DNA of 64,000 bases from contig OX411543.1 of assembly GCA_948146395.1 (NCBI GenBank), positions 22,816,526-22,880,525 of the forward strand, read 5' to 3'. Below, piece by piece: positions 34,025-46,575 of this stretch. The DNA is from Fragum whitleyi. Its lineage: Eukaryota > Mollusca > Bivalvia > Cardiida > Cardiidae. How positions within the stretch are numbered: position 1 is the first letter of the stretch; every line of letters starts with the position of its first letter. The notes under the pieces are model-generated. The model was not told the DNA's origin. It saw only the letters and a program-made list of their open reading frames with translations, and searched no databases. The translations under genes and the position numbers were made by a program.

Positions 34025-34271
34025 TTATACATAGCTTCCTATTTCTTTAAGAACCTATGAAACGTTTGTAATTTGAATTATGTTAGTGAAATCGAGATTT
34101 TTATCTATCAAATTTTTTTTGAATGACCTTGTTGATTCTTTATTTTTCAATGGGTTTGGGCGTTTTTGAATGGTTTGAGTGAGTGTTTTAAATGAATGAA
34201 TGGAGCGCCGAGTGAGCGATTTAGAATGGTTTTGATTGAGTTGAATGTCAATTTCACGATGTAATTAACTG
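34025..34271 (+). mobile_element. Family A MITE, right half
   Basis: It starts tacatagcttcctatttctt and ends cacgatgtaattaactg, then TA. The left half and hairpin are absent. Confidence 0.75.
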
Positions 34272-34290
34272 TATGTCTAGTTCTTGAAGA

Positions 34291-34572
34291 GAGCCGCCGT
34301 CATAGCGCAGTTGTCAGCGCGTCGGACTGACAATCTAGAGGTCCCGGGTTCGATACCCGACGGCGGCACTCATTCTTTCCGACTATTTGTCTTTCACCAA
34401 TGGGTTGATAATCGTAGACCTATGTGAGATAGCAGCTGGAGGCTAGGAAAGGATTTGGTGTTTGTACTGGTTGGAGAAATACCAGGAAACCATTGTTAGG
34501 TGCTCCAGCCGCCGCGATAAAACTGGAAAAATGTTGAAAGCGGCGTAAAATTCCAATCAATCAATCAATCAA
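34291..34572 (+). mobile_element. tRNA-derived SINE, complete, 15-bp target duplication
   Basis: The head gccgccgtcatagcgcagtt to gacggcggc forms a full tRNA-like cloverleaf outline. The body and (caat)n tail follow. The flanks tctagttcttgaaga (34276-34290) and tctggttcttgaaga (34573-34587) differ at one base. The target is itself family A sequence. Confidence 0.88.
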
Positions 34573-34573
34573 T

Positions 34574-34749
34574 CTGGTTCTTGAAGAAATAGGTAGCTAT
34601 TTATAGAACCTTTATGCATGAAAGTGATGTAATTGGAATACCCCCCCTTAACTTCACTCAAAACTCACTCCTCTCACTCATTCAACATAATTCCGAAATC
34701 ATTCCAAAATCGTTGACCTTGCCAATTTCACGATGTTATTAACTGTAAT
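34574..34749 (-). mobile_element. Family A fragment (left half, reversed)
   Basis: It contains aataggtagctatttataga, then the left end in reverse (attccgaaatcattccaaaa) to cgatgttattaactg. It is split from its other part by the SINE. Confidence 0.7.
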
Positions 34750-35191
34750 CATTCAAAACAATTAGGCACTTTTTTCAAACAAAATTTAGAATCGTATACA
34801 AAGAGGGCTTTGACATGCGTTATTTCGACAAATAGTGACTATAAAATGCTCGACAAAAGTCATAATCATTCTGTTTCGCTTGGCGAAGCACATACGCTAC
34901 AGTATATTTCATAATTGCATGAGATTTCTTCGTATTTTACAACTTTTCTGTCTCGCAATTGTATAACTGAAGCCCTTGACATTGAAATGTAAACAATCAA
35001 GTAATGCAGAGTAAAAAATAGAAGCACGCGTGACTCCCTGGGCGCGAATTTCATTTATGTATGCACGATTTGTCTGCAAACAAAGCTGAGAAGGGGAGGC
35101 ATATAGAAAAAAGTAACTTGATGCAAGTTTGTTTGATTTATTCATGCTGATTTACTGATATAAATGAAACATACAATTCATTACGGATATA

Positions 35192-35612
35192 GAAACTTAC
35201 ATCGGGAAATAGACATTGGTCTCAACCATATTCATTCTTTATCGCTCAATCAGCGCTCCGTTCATTCATTCTAAACAGTCACTAATACCATTCAAAAACG
35301 CTCTACAATAACTAAACTCAATTGCTAAATTTCAAAATGAATACAACTAGAAAAAAATCGCGTTTGCAATGATGTAATTGAAATTGTGAGCATCTGATTT
35401 GTTCTTGAAGAAATAGAAAGCTATTTAAATAACTTGTCTGCATATTTTATTAAAGGGACATGATACATATCGCCAATTTTGTTCATCCTGATATTTGATT
35501 TGATTACCTCCCTTTAATTTCACTCAAAAATCTCTCATCACGCCTATTCAATTCCATTTCAAAATCATTCCAAAATCATTCACCTTGTCAATTTCACGAT
35601 GTTGTTAACTGA
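35192..35612 (-). mobile_element. Family A MITE
   Basis: Reverse copy, from cttacatcgggaaatagaca (eroded end) to atttcacgatgttgttaactg. The hairpin lies at about 35452-35515 with a deletion on one arm. Confidence 0.82.
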
Positions 35613-35679
35613 AGTAAAGCTGCTACTAAGGATCATGCATATGACTCTTGTAGTTCTAACATCGAGATATTTACACTCT

Positions 35680-35930
35680 TCAAAAACATTCAAAATTGGC
35701 TGGTGTTGATTCTTCAGCGTCTGATGCGCCGGTGAAGACTTAAAACCAGAGAAAAGTACGTACATTATTTTAAAGGGAGGTAAAAAAATACTGCTAATTT
35801 ATTCCAATATGACAAAATTATTGATTACGTGTTATCTCCCTTGAAATTTATTCAAGCTGCGCTCCACACGCTCATTCAATTTCATTCCGTAATCATTCAA
35901 AAATCATTCAACGAAAATCATTCAATATCA
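35680..35930 (-). mobile_element. Family A' fragment
   Basis: It contains the subfamily block (gatgcgccggtgaagact), the hairpin (35773-35845) and the left part in reverse. Both ends are lost. Confidence 0.65.
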
Positions 35931-36288
35931 GCGAACAGGGCAATGCTTTGTTCGACACTACACACACTTCGTTGGGCCAGCAGTTTAAACATCAGGCAGA
36001 TGTCGAATACTTTTGATAAACCTTATTCAAATCAAATCCAACAAAGTTATACCGTTTTTGCACCTATAAAAGCGAATGCAAAGCGAGGAAGAATGCTTGT
36101 TTTCACAAATTTACATTAATGATGTCATCGAAAAGCACACACTGTCGATCCTGCATTGTGCCCATTTAATCTTACTAAAAGCAACTTACGAGAACTTAGG
36201 TTCTCGTGCTAAATACCTTACACGTTGTCTGTCCATGATTCCATACTTGTAATTTAGCAAACCTCTCACAGAGATAGTATTTGTCGTA

Positions 36289-36530
36289 CAATTAACTACA
36301 TCGTGAAATTGACAAGTTGAATGATTTTAGAATGATTTAGGAATGGAATTGATTTAGTGTGTGGAGCGAGTTTTGAGTGAATTGAATGGGAGGTGATCCT
36401 ATATCGCAAATTTTGTTCAGGATGAACAAAATTAGCGATATTAATTACCCTCCTTTAATAAAATATGCATACAAGTTCTATGCAGAGATTCCTTTTTCTT
36501 CAAGAACCTATGAGACGCTTACAATTTTCG
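36289..36530 (+). mobile_element. Family A MITE, left half
   Basis: From caattaactacatcgtgaaa through the hairpin (36386-36452) to cctatgagacgcttacaatt, where similarity stops. Confidence 0.78.
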
Positions 36531-36880
36531 ATATATTCCAGATGCAATGAGAGTAAAATTTAATACTTTCTTTTACGTAAGAACATAATGCGTGTCATCT
36601 CATTCTTTTTCAATGCATCGCCGTTTTATCGTCGTTGGTAGACAAGTGCCTTAACTACAACCTTAATAATATTGTAATACGGCGTTGTGATCATCAACCT
36701 ACGATACCATCTTTTGAAAATGGTTACAAACGAAAGGTATTTACATGCGCCTGACACCAAAATCATTTAGATTGATCTAAGATTATTCTCATTACGAAAT
36801 AAAGATTTTGGTGATGGTGATATTTGTCTATTTTTGTAAATGGAAAATTTCACGATTTTTACGGAAACGGAACATTTGAA

Positions 36881-37300
36881 TGGTGGTGAATGATTTTGGA
36901 ATGTTTAAGGAATGAAATTGATTGGGCGTGTGGAGCGAGTTTTGAGTGAATTTATTTGGGGGGGGGGGTAATCCTATATCGCAAATTTTGTTCAGGGTGA
37001 ACAAAATTAGCTATATTGATTACCTCCCTATAATAAAATATGCATACAAGTTCTATGCAGAGTTTCCTATTTCTTCAAGAACCTATGAGGAGCTAACAAT
37101 TATAATTATGTCGGTGAAATCGTGATTTTTCACTATTAAAATTTGTTTTGAATGACGTTGTTGATTGTTTATTTTTCGATGGGTTTGAACGTTTTTGAAT
37201 GGTTTGAGTGAGTGTTTGGAATGAATGATTTGAGCACCGAGTGAGCGATTAAGAATTGTATTGATTGATGTCAATGTCAATTTCACGATTTTGTTAACTG
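36881..37300 (+). mobile_element. Family A MITE lacking its left end
   Basis: It begins at ggtggtgaatgattttggaa and ends cgattttgttaactg, then TA. The hairpin lies at 36958-37030 with a G11 tract expanding the arm base. Confidence 0.82.
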
Positions 37301-37304
37301 TATG

Positions 37305-37850
37305 ACGTAGTTGTCATGCCTGAAAGACAAGAAAGCTTCAATAGAACACTTTTTATTTTGATCACGTTTAAAAATAGAGCGGCACTTGGTAACCGAGGAT
37401 GGCACCTGAGATGACCATGACGCTTCTCAAAACTTGTCTGTAAAATTACGATTGGCCCAACAATATGGGCGTGCGGTATTTTATTTAGGAGAGCGGTATA
37501 GGTTTTTTATAGCCCCCTGTTGTGGTTGTTGTCCTCTTCTCATAAATGTCTATTACGCAAATTGTACTGCACCCACTAAGAGTAATTGACGGGTAGAAAG
37601 ACTTTTATGAAATTGAATTCGTTCCTTTTGACTGCGTCACAAACCAAGCGTGTCTAGCGGAACGGGGCACCCGCCCATGAAACGTTTACCTTACAACGCC
37701 TTTCATTTCGCTGAAGATAAGCAAAATACCAACAGTTTGGTTCAGTTTTATAAGACCATACCGTTGGGTGGTGGCCAGAGCTTTCTTCTGACATCCTATT
37801 CGAGCTCTAAGTGAGCTTGGACCTTCATCTGCCCTATTCAAACAACAATA
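37305..37850. other. Non-coding stretch
   Basis: No gene or repeat is recognised. Confidence 0.4.
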
Positions 37851-37855
37851 CAGTG

Positions 37856-38291
37856 CAGTTAAGAACATTGTGAAATTGACAAGGCGAATGATTTTGGTAT
37901 GGTTTCGGAATGAAATTGAATGAGTGTGTGGCGCGAGTTTTGAGTGAAATTAAAGGGAGGTAACCAATATTGCTAATTTTGTTCATGATGAACAAAATTA
38001 GCGATATTAATTACCTCCCTTTAATAAAATACGCGTTTTTTCTGATTATACGTCATCGTTGACCAATAAAGCACTTTATAGTCCACACCAGCTAATAAAA
38101 TCGTAGAATAGAAAGATCGATTTGAATTTATTGTTGAAAGTCTTGAATGGTTTCTAAATGTTTTTTTAATTATTTCTGAGCGTTTTTGATCGATTTGAGT
38201 GAGTGTTTGGAATGAATGAATAGAGCGCTGAGTGAATGATTAAGAATGATTTTGATCGGAATGACTGTCAATTTCACGATGTTTTTAACTG
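37856..38291 (+). mobile_element. Family A' MITE
   Basis: Full length, from cagttaagaacattgtgaaa to cacgatgtttttaactg. The hairpin lies at 37955-38022. It has the A' block cgtcatcgttgaccaataaa. It is closest to 14428-14858. Confidence 0.87.
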
Positions 38292-38339
38292 TACCTATAC
38301 ATACATGCAATAGGTACTTTTGCTGTTTGAATAGGCCTG

Positions 38340-38565
38340 TGAAAGGTACAAGCTCGAATGCATATCAAAAAAACACTCTCCCATCCTTCCAAATTATGGT
38401 CAATGTTTAACTCAATAGGAAAGAAGCAAGTTAATGAAAGGGCAAGAATAGTTTTGCGCATCACGAAAGAAAATCTAGAGGGAACATTTCGTGCTAATCA
38501 GTATGCAAACAAATGTTTGAATTTTGATTCAAATTTCACCAAAAATACACACTGTGGAGTACGAT
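38340..38565 (+). pseudogene. Possible LINE fragment
   Basis: The open frame contains HPSKLWSMFNSIGKKQV, which resembles the linker between the endonuclease and reverse transcriptase of LINE ORF2 (pattern P.KLW....SIG). Nothing else supports it. Confidence 0.25.
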
Positions 38566-38569
38566 AAGG

Positions 38570-40700
38570 TCGAAATATGCAAATGAAATTGCACTACCTT
38601 GTGTTTTTCCAATAGTCTACTATTCCAAGAATCTATGTTTCTCTAATTATTTAAAGTAATCTGTTCGTTTGCTGTTTGATTACCAATTTTGAATATGGAA
38701 TTGAGTACATTAAAGATGATAATTCGAAGTTATAAAGTTACATCACTGATAGTAATGGAATAACAGCATTTGGATAAAAGGGTAAACAATGTGATAGACA
38801 TGTATGAAATATCAATTGTGATGTAAGGTAACAATTTTATGTTTAGCCCCTTTTGAAATGTATTCAGCTTAAAAGGACGGTTCATTCTGCTGTAAGAAGT
38901 CCCTTTTAAACTCCCGTCGAAAGACAGGGACGTATTTAGTGATGTGATCTCAGTTTGCTTCCGGGCGTCTCACTCACGGTCTAGCATCCGGGCAGATGGG
39001 CGGCCGAACGGTGTCCAATTCCTTGTCTGGAGCATAATTATTTCACCTTATTTCCCATTGACTTGCAATTTGCATGTACGTTACTCTCATGGCTACGGGA
39101 TGTAGTACACAAGAACCGTAACTTTACCTGGCCTTTTCTATTAGTTATTTCCCCTTGTTGTTTTTTTACACTTAAAGATCGAGCTTATCTTGTGACTTTT
39201 TCCCACCTTCTTTTAAAGTTTACGTCCACGCTTCATATCTTGGATACTATGGTTGGCTTTTGATAGAAAGTAAAGGGCATATTAGAAATGTTAATGGTAC
39301 ATTGATAAAAACTGACTTACGTGGCAAAATATCTTAAGCATGAAAATGAAGAACACACCCGGATTTTATCTAGTCCTTGCCTTCAAGTGTCATTCATTCA
39401 TAACTTTTAAATTCTTATCCCATTTTATAAAAAACATCGTCATAGTGGCGTTTGTTTCAATATTGTTGTCGAAATACTATCATATTGTTTTTGCAGTTAG
39501 AAATTCTTCATTTATCAGAAATATCTCGTTCTTGAAACGAGCAGCACGAGTTTAAAATTTAGGTGAGTTCTACGATTTTAAGGCTGCTTATACATGCTTG
39601 TTAATGCAAATGAAACAAAATCGCTGACTAAATTATAAACCACAATAATGAAAAAGTAACGGCACGTTTTTGTTTTTTGTACAAAAAATGATGGTATAAT
39701 AAATTACGAAGGTGTAAATTTGACATTTCGGATATTGCACGATGTGCAAAGGTAATTGCTTAGAGCTGTTAAACGCAAACTATTTCATATATCATTCTTA
39801 ATCCGAAACGACGGCTAGTATAACTTTTCAACGGACATGACGTCACTTCCTCTGCAATGGCGAACGAGGTCAAGTGTGGTTTTGACAAAGATTGATTTAG
39901 GTATGCTTCCAAATTGCCTCGTGGGAAAAGTTTATGGATTATTTTGACACTTGAGTAAAGTTGTTTAGAATAAACCAAAATGAATATTGCATATATGCGT
40001 GACAGGCCACGCAAAATAGCCACTTTCACAGAAAAGTAATATCTCACGTCATCAAGATCGCAAAACCTGGCCTCGACGAAGGCTTTTGCTCTCTATACAT
40101 TATCTGATCTAGTATCATCTTTCTTACTTTATTTTCAATATATCTTTAGAGGATGTTGAATTCTTATAAGTGGTCATGCAATATTTTTAGAATTAAATAA
40201 ACGATTCATCTGTAAATAGATAAAAGCAAGTCTTTTCCGAGTTTTTATATGTTTTACATGACGAGTTTAATACAATTCGGTATTTTATACGCACAGATTT
40301 GATATTTTATTTATAATATGATCCGAACCAATGCGATAAATCGTCAAAATGTTTGAAATTCACCATTTGATTTTTCCCGCGTTATCATAAAACCATTTGA
40401 AATGACGTCATCTTGTTTCACAAAATATGGCTTAACTTTTAACGCTGCTTCTTGCTTTGAGCTCATTTGGATAGTAATAACATTGAAAAATAACACCCGT
40501 GTAATATTGAAAATAATATTACATATAATATAATATCAAATATTTTTGAAATATTACAATATTGAAAATATGCAACGACGTTTTTCACTCTCGCGAAGTA
40601 GTTCATATTTTTGATAATAATACAGCATAAAAATTGTTGAAAAAAGTTCTTTGGTGACCAAATTATGATATACCATATCAAAATCGGTGACCACTATAGC
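38570..40700. other. Sparse non-coding stretch
   Basis: No exon is supported. About 38920-39030 (cttccgggcgtctcactcac, tgtctggagcataatt) looks like a degraded GTCCG-type repeat. Two TGACGTCA sites lie at 39838 and 40403. Confidence 0.4.
39838..39852 (-). promoter_or_regulatory. ETS-CRE composite site
   Basis: The minus strand reads gaggaagtgacgtca: an ETS core (GGAA) joined to a full CRE (TGACGTCA) in the spacing of the known ETS/CREB composite promoter element. No transcription start or exon is visible nearby. Confidence 0.35.
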
Positions 40701-40702
40701 TA

Positions 40703-41140
40703 CAGTTAAAAACATCTTGAAATTGACATTCATTCCGATCAAAACCATTCTAAATCGCTCACTCAGCGCTCCATTCATTCATTCCGAAACTCTCGCTCAA
40801 ATCGATCAAAATGCTCTGAAATATTAAAAAAAAAAAAAAAAAAAAAAAAATCGAAATCGGCATAGATGATCTACATTTGCTTCAAATCGTTCAAACTATT
40901 TTACAATTTTATTGGCCGGTGTGGATTTTCAAGTGCCTGATTGGTCAATGAAGGCAGACAAACAGAAAAGTACGTTATTCTTATTGAAGGGAGGTAATAA
41001 ATATAGCTATTTTTTCATCTTGAACAAAATTAGCGATAGTGGATTACCTCCCATGAATCAAACTCAAAACTCGATACATATACTCATTCATTCTCATTCC
41101 AAAATTATTCATTTTGTCAATTTCAAGATGTTATTAAATG
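40703..41140 (-). mobile_element. Family A' MITE
   Basis: Reverse copy, from cagttaaaaacatcttgaaa to caatttcaagatgttattaa. An A-run of about 22 lies at 40828-40850. The hairpin lies at 40988-41052. Confidence 0.82.
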
Positions 41141-41397
41141 TAAGTACGCTTGAGCATAGTTTTCATTACATGATTGTGTTTGTTGCTAACACACATCTGT
41201 GACGTTTCACGGGATAAAGGAACAACCGGGGCCTACGCCAAATTGGCAAATATTTTAAAAACGACTTTGGATCAAGCAGAGGTAATCCGTATTTCGCGTG
41301 GAAAAATGTTCTTATTTGGTACTTCTATATTCAGGAAATACATCAAAAGCGAAAGGTATCTGCGCTGCTGTCCCTGCACAGCTAGACCAAGGATGTA

Positions 41398-41844
41398 CAG
41401 TTAAGAACATATTGGAATTTGGTAACGCGGAATGTACTTTATTTCCGATCAAAACCATTCTAAATCGCTCACTCTTCGCTCCATTAGTTCATCGTACATT
41501 CTAACTCAAACCATTCAAAAACGCTCCAAAACCACTAAAATGACACGATCAAGAACAACTATATTCAAAATATAAATCGCTATAAAAATCCATGATTTCG
41601 GTGACTTGATTTAATCTATACGTATTTGATAAGTTCGTGAAGACATCGACAGCTATATATATAACTTTCAATTCCTTAAAGAGAGGTAATAAACATCGCT
41701 AATTTTGTTCAGGATGAACAAAATGAGCGATATTGGATTACCTCCCTTTAATTTCATTCAAAACTCCTTAATGAACTCATTACATTTCATTCCTTAATCA
41801 TTCCAATTTCATTCAGCTTGTCAATTTCACGATGTGCTTAACTG
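41398..41844 (-). mobile_element. Family A MITE
   Basis: Reverse, full length, from cagttaagaacatattggaa to atttcacgatgtgcttaactg. The hairpin lies at 41681-41748. Confidence 0.85.
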
Positions 41845-41895
41845 CTTAACTCTTATGCACTTTTGAGATAGTTCCCTTTCGCCTGTCGGGTTCGA

Positions 41896-42062
41896 TTGAT
41901 TGAATGAAGTTTAACGGCGCTTTCAACATTATTTCAGTTATATCGCGGCGGCTGGAGCACCTAACAATGGTTTCCTGGTATTTCTCTTACCAGTACAACC
42001 ACCACATCCTTTCCTAGCCTCCAGCTACTATCTCACATAGGTCTACGATTATCCTGTCGGGT
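41896..42062 (-). mobile_element. tRNA-derived SINE, 5'-truncated, 14-bp target duplication
   Basis: Reverse orientation: tail ttgattgaatg first, then the body (gcggcggctggagcacctaa). It is cut off in the middle of the body at tctacgattat. The flanks cctgtcgggttcga (41882-41895 and 42063-42076) are identical, so the truncation happened at insertion. Confidence 0.85.
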
Positions 42063-42429
42063 TCGAGATTCCGTCTTAAATATTTTATATTTGTACCAGT
42101 CCATAAGACATCGTCATCTAATGGACGAGAAGCCTTTATTTCCCGCGATGATTTTTTGAGCAATTATTCCTTGTGATATTCATGAAATTATAAAGTATAA
42201 GTTGAAATGATATTTTTTGTCGCGATAGTAAAATGTCAGAATAACAAAATTCTAGCCCGTAAATCATGAACATATGATAATTAGGTTCAAATTAACTCTA
42301 TAAATAATTGTTTTGGTGTGTAAAATGCACGTGATCCAAGATACACGCGCACCAAAGAAATGAAAATATTATCACTCGAAAAGAGGACGATGGAAGTAAA
42401 CGCGCTTGTATTGAAACAGAAAAAAAAAA

Positions 42430-42778
42430 AACGCTCCAAATATCATGTTCACTTAAAAGAATACGATCAACAACATTAAAATTTTACACCGCTGGGGAAA
42501 AAAAGCAAAAAAAAAAAAAAAACCACACCACGATTTCACTAACTTAATTTGATTTAAAAAGCTTCTGATAGGTTCGTGAATATATAGAAAACTGTTTAAT
42601 TATTAGAGCTTTTATGTATATTTTGTAAAAGGGAGGTACTTAATATCGCTTATTATGTTCATCTTGATATTGGATCACCTCTCTTTATTTTCTTTAAAAA
42701 AAAAACACTCATCGCATTCATTCAATTTCATTCCGAAACATTCCAAAGTCATTTAGCATGTCAGTTTCACGTGTTTCT
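42430..42778 (-). mobile_element. Family A MITE, truncated
   Basis: Reverse copy missing its right end. It contains expanded A runs (42421-42432, 42510-42524) and the hairpin at 42630-42690. Confidence 0.7.
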
Positions 42779-42935
42779 ATATATATCATAAACAATAAAT
42801 CGCGTTTTAATCTGCAACTCACGGCGGCTTCATATGGAAATGTTCGCTTTATTTCATGATAAAAAATGTAATTTTGATAGCAAATACTGATTGTTGCATA
42901 AGGCTTTCTTAATCTTATGATGTTCGAACCCCAAT

Positions 42936-42960
42936 AGTATCGTCTCAATGAGACGATACT
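42936..42960. repeat. Perfect 12-bp inverted repeat
   Basis: The arms agtatcgtctca and tgagacgatact are separated by a single base. The centre resembles that of family C (gtctc.gagac). Confidence 0.6.
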
Positions 42961-43199
42961 AACGGTTTTCAACAATATGAGGCCGAATAATAAACAATTT
43001 CTATTTAAGAATGACCACTATTTCGTAGAAAATTTCGCAGTAGATTTCGCTTAAGGTTAGGGGACTTATTTTATGCTAGTGGTCGCTGAATAGAAGTGGT
43101 CGTTCGAACGATATTGGCTGTATCATGAAGACCCAGTACGTTACTTGTAAGATGCATGCGTACCTGTACAGTCTTTGTTCTTCACATTTCATATTCAAC

Positions 43200-44085
43200 T
43201 AAAAGAAAGCGGGCTTAAATCAGAGAAAAAGGAGATGTCCTTTTTCATAACATTTCTTTTCTTCCTTTCTACTTTTGGCTGATATTTTTCACTGAAAAGA
43301 TCTCTGGAAACAATAAAAAAAAAGCAAAAAAGATATACTTGAATTTACCTTTGGCCTTTTCAAATGTGCTTCAGAGGTCGTGAGTTCAACCACGAATCCG
43401 GATCATCGATATCTAACGAAGAAGTATTGTATAATTCTTCTTTTTTTTTTTTGGGGGGGGGGGGGTGTTCTTATAGATTGATATTGATGAAATATGCTTA
43501 TTTGAGAGGGAAGAAATAGGTTACATATAAATGGATCAATATTCAATCTATTTTGATTATAAAACCTACACGTGATTTCTCCTCTTGTTTTTATTTTCAT
43601 TTAACATGCAGATTCTTCAATGAAAACATAAAAAATAACCAAGCGTTTTATGATTTGTTTGTTAAAAACAGATACAAATTATAAACTGAGCCGTAAAATA
43701 AACGCCCTAAGCTTGGGCGGTGTTCGTGAAATATGAAAATTATTAATAATGGTACGTTAACTAGAAGATATTTATGGTTGAGGGAATGTAGTTAGCGAGT
43801 GCAACACGTACGTTTAAGCTTAAATGGGAGGCTATGTGTGATATCTAGTTCAATGACACGTGTTTGTAAAGAGCAAATTCTGATCAGTCTGCGTATCGAC
43901 GATTTATGCATTTCGAATGTTCTAAAGGAACAGGATCGATCTCAACTCTGTGCAATGCCTTTGCACCTCACTAGCTTACCCACAATAATTTATCCGAGAC
44001 AACAGCTGGTCCAATCGGGAACCCTCGGCGATTCTACGGAATAGACCTCGGGAATAATAAGGGCGCAGCCATGAAAGCGCGTCAT
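43200..44085. other. Non-coding stretch
   Basis: No gene is seen. There is an abrupt T11/G13 tract at about 43440-43466 and a family E-like scrap near 43880. Confidence 0.4.
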
Positions 44086-44089
44086 ATCG

Positions 44090-44400
44090 CACACGGGTTT
44101 ATATGACGTCACAAACATAACTATGGATGACGTTGCGAAAAATAAAATCAACATAGGGGCAGAATTGGGCATATCATAATTTGAAAACAAAACGCAGTGT
44201 TTTAGTGCGTTTTGCTTTCAAATTATAGCATGCCAAAATGATCTACACAGACGATCGGAAAACATTAAAGAAATATACTATTTTTAAAGCGTATTAACCA
44301 AAATACGACCAGAGCCGAATAACCGAAAAAATGACCAAAAATTACTACTACACTTACATCCAAGGTACTTTCCAGTTTACGGAAAAGTCCTAGCGATGTT
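44090..44400 (+). mobile_element. Family K repeat with CRE
   Basis: It is homologous over about 310 bp to 57425-57735. Shared parts are gggtttatatgacgtcacaa, gatgacgttgc, an inverted centre around tgggcat, and ttacggaaaagtc at the right. The full CRE lies at 44104-44111. Confidence 0.7.
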
Positions 44401-44420
44401 CCGAATGCAGCTGGTCATCC

Positions 44421-44752
44421 CACAACATTGTTAAATTGATATTCATCTCGATTATAAACATTGTAAAACGCTCGCTCGTCGCGCCATTCATTCTTTCCAA
44501 ACACTCACTCAAACCAATAAAAATGTTCAAAAATGACTAAAAAAATAAGATCAATTTATACATTCAAAATAAATATAGCTAGAAAAAACGCGATACTACT
44601 GAAATATAGTTGAAATTGCATCGTATGATTGGTTCTTGAAGAAGTAGGAAGCTATTTATAGAACTCAAAACTCGACCCCCACATACATTCAATCTCATTC
44701 CGAAATCATTCTAAAACCATTCATCTTGTCAATTTCATGAGATTCTTAACTG
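44421..44752 (-). mobile_element. Family A MITE lacking the hairpin
   Basis: Both ends are present (caacattgttaaattgatat; gtcaatttcatgagattctt), but the hairpin is deleted between tatttatagaac and tcaaaactcg. Confidence 0.8.
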
Positions 44753-44824
44753 TAAAGCGTATTACTTGGCATCCACAGGTAAATTAACGCGTATGACAAT
44801 GGCTTTTGTAAATCGTCGGGGAAT

Positions 44825-44893
44825 GTTGGTCGAGCCAGGGATCTGAATCAGGACCCCTTGATTGAGGGCCAAGCGCGTTACCGACTAAGTAAA
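44825..44893 (-). repeat. tRNA-Glu-like fragment
   Basis: On the minus strand, ttagtcggtaacgcgc, then an anticodon arm cttgg-ccctcaa-tcaag (CTC at the anticodon place) and gattcagatccctggctcga. The 5' acceptor strand is missing, so it is a truncated tRNA-derived piece. Confidence 0.45.
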
Positions 44894-44914
44894 ATATCCT
44901 TGGCTGATCGCATA

Positions 44915-45188
44915 GACGTAACTAGGCTTTGAAATTTATACGCATTCAATAGGGGGTCATCATAGAATATATAGGAAAAAGGGCGATATGTGAACTGTGA
45001 CAAAAGAAAAATATCCTCAGTCCGCTCCCCTTTTCTAAGATTTGAGCGTAGGTGAATAATCAAAACATCGTAACTACAGCTTGAATAAGCTGTAGTTTCG
45101 ATGTTATGATCATTTATCAACGACATTTTTCGCAAGAGGATTTATTTCTATTACGCGCTTGCGTAATGTGCGTCATTGTAGTTACGCC
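44915..45188 (-). mobile_element. Family B MITE, copy 4
   Basis: Reverse orientation, from gacgtaactaggctttgaaa to gtagttacgccc. The hairpin lies at about 45064-45105. Confidence 0.78.
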
Positions 45189-45462
45189 CTTGGATCGGAA
45201 ACAAATCTGGAAAAAGTTTCGATATCAAACCCGTTAAAATTAGTAAATTATAAAACTACACACTACTTTTATTTTGTTTGGGTTCGAAAAAAAAGTTTTT
45301 ATATTTACGTGCTTTCAGTTCAAATGGCGGTAATAGATCGCGGTAGAGCGTATATGCTTTATGGTGTCGATTCTAAAACGAACACCCCGTGACGTAATAA
45401 ATCAGACAACCCCCAGATATATCAAGATAAACTCTATTTATTGTGATATTTTCAACATTTAC

Positions 45463-45560
45463 AGTTACGAATACGGTGAGAATGGCAAGGTGAGTGAATT
45501 TTGAGTGTTTTTCGGAATGAAACTGAATGAGTGTGAAGAGTGAGATTTGATTGATGTCAA
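45463..45560 (+). mobile_element. Family A left-end fragment
   Basis: Diverged: cagttacgaatacggtgaga, then gaatgaaactgaatgagtgt. The rest is missing. Confidence 0.5.
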
Positions 45561-45564
45561 AACA

Positions 45565-46570
45565 GTGCAACAAAAAAATGCGACACCATTTCAACAAAAA
45601 TATGTAATCCTGTACAATCAGAAAATCACACTTTACTTGTCCATGGACAAGTGGAGAGAATCAGTATTTCCACTCCCTTTTAAGTGATATCCCGGCTAAA
45701 TGCAAAGGGAATGCCACGGCAGGTGAAACCTGCCTTGCGCTCAAGGGAGCAAGCGCTTTTCTGATTTCCTATCCTGAACGGTGTGGTTGCTTGAGGCGCT
45801 TGTTATAATCGGCTAGCAATTTCACAAAGATCCTTTTTATGTATTGAAAATCATCGAAAGGATAACGAAAGTGTAAAAAAAAAAAGAATTTGCGTATGCT
45901 GCATTTTTTGGTGGCTACAATGTTATTAATAAAAGGTGTACTATGAATACGCAATACGCCTCTTTCAAGAATCTTAAAGTCGTTGAAGGGTACATATCAC
46001 TCGTAAAGCTGTGCTATTTATAGAAACAAGCTTCTTATGACGTCTTCAAAACTTCGCGGCATCTTCTGAGAGACTTGGTGAGAGCATGAAGACTTTTTAG
46101 TTCGATTTCATATAAAGGGATGAAATTTATATTTAGTTAAGTAGTAGCTGATTCTCATATATTTATCATAGAATAAGTATGTAAGGGGAAAAACAACAAG
46201 CAAATGAACTTTAAGTTTCATCCAAGAATTTTTTTTATCCCTTTTGTTTGGCTACAATTATCCTAATACCCCACGAACGAGAATTTGAGTACACCACTAT
46301 TTCTTATGCCTGCCTACACGAGAAGTTCTATGTCGCATGAATGTCCAAATTATTTGCAGGTTTTAGTTAGACGTAATTAGATTATAAGAAAAGAATTGGA
46401 TTTTTTTAATGCACGGAGATGTAAAAAAAAATGAAAAGAAACATTTTCTCACTCATTTATGAATCCGTATCGAGTAATCTTGCAGTATGATAAAGCTTTA
46501 GTTTTATACCTTCATGAGTAACAAACGTATTCTCTTCATTTTATATGGTTATCGAAAATATATGACGATA
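45565..46570. other. Non-coding stretch
   Basis: No gene is seen. A small inverted pair cttgtccatggacaag lies at 45637-45652. Confidence 0.4.
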
Positions 46571-46575
46571 ATTAA

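Noticed and set aside
34291..34365. Functional tRNA-Asp gene
   Set aside because: It is joined to a SINE body and tail and flanked by a target duplication, and the anticodon arm is mispaired.
39340..39555. 71-codon hydrophobic open frame
   Set aside because: Its hydrophobicity follows from T-rich sequence. No splice sites or family resemblance are visible.
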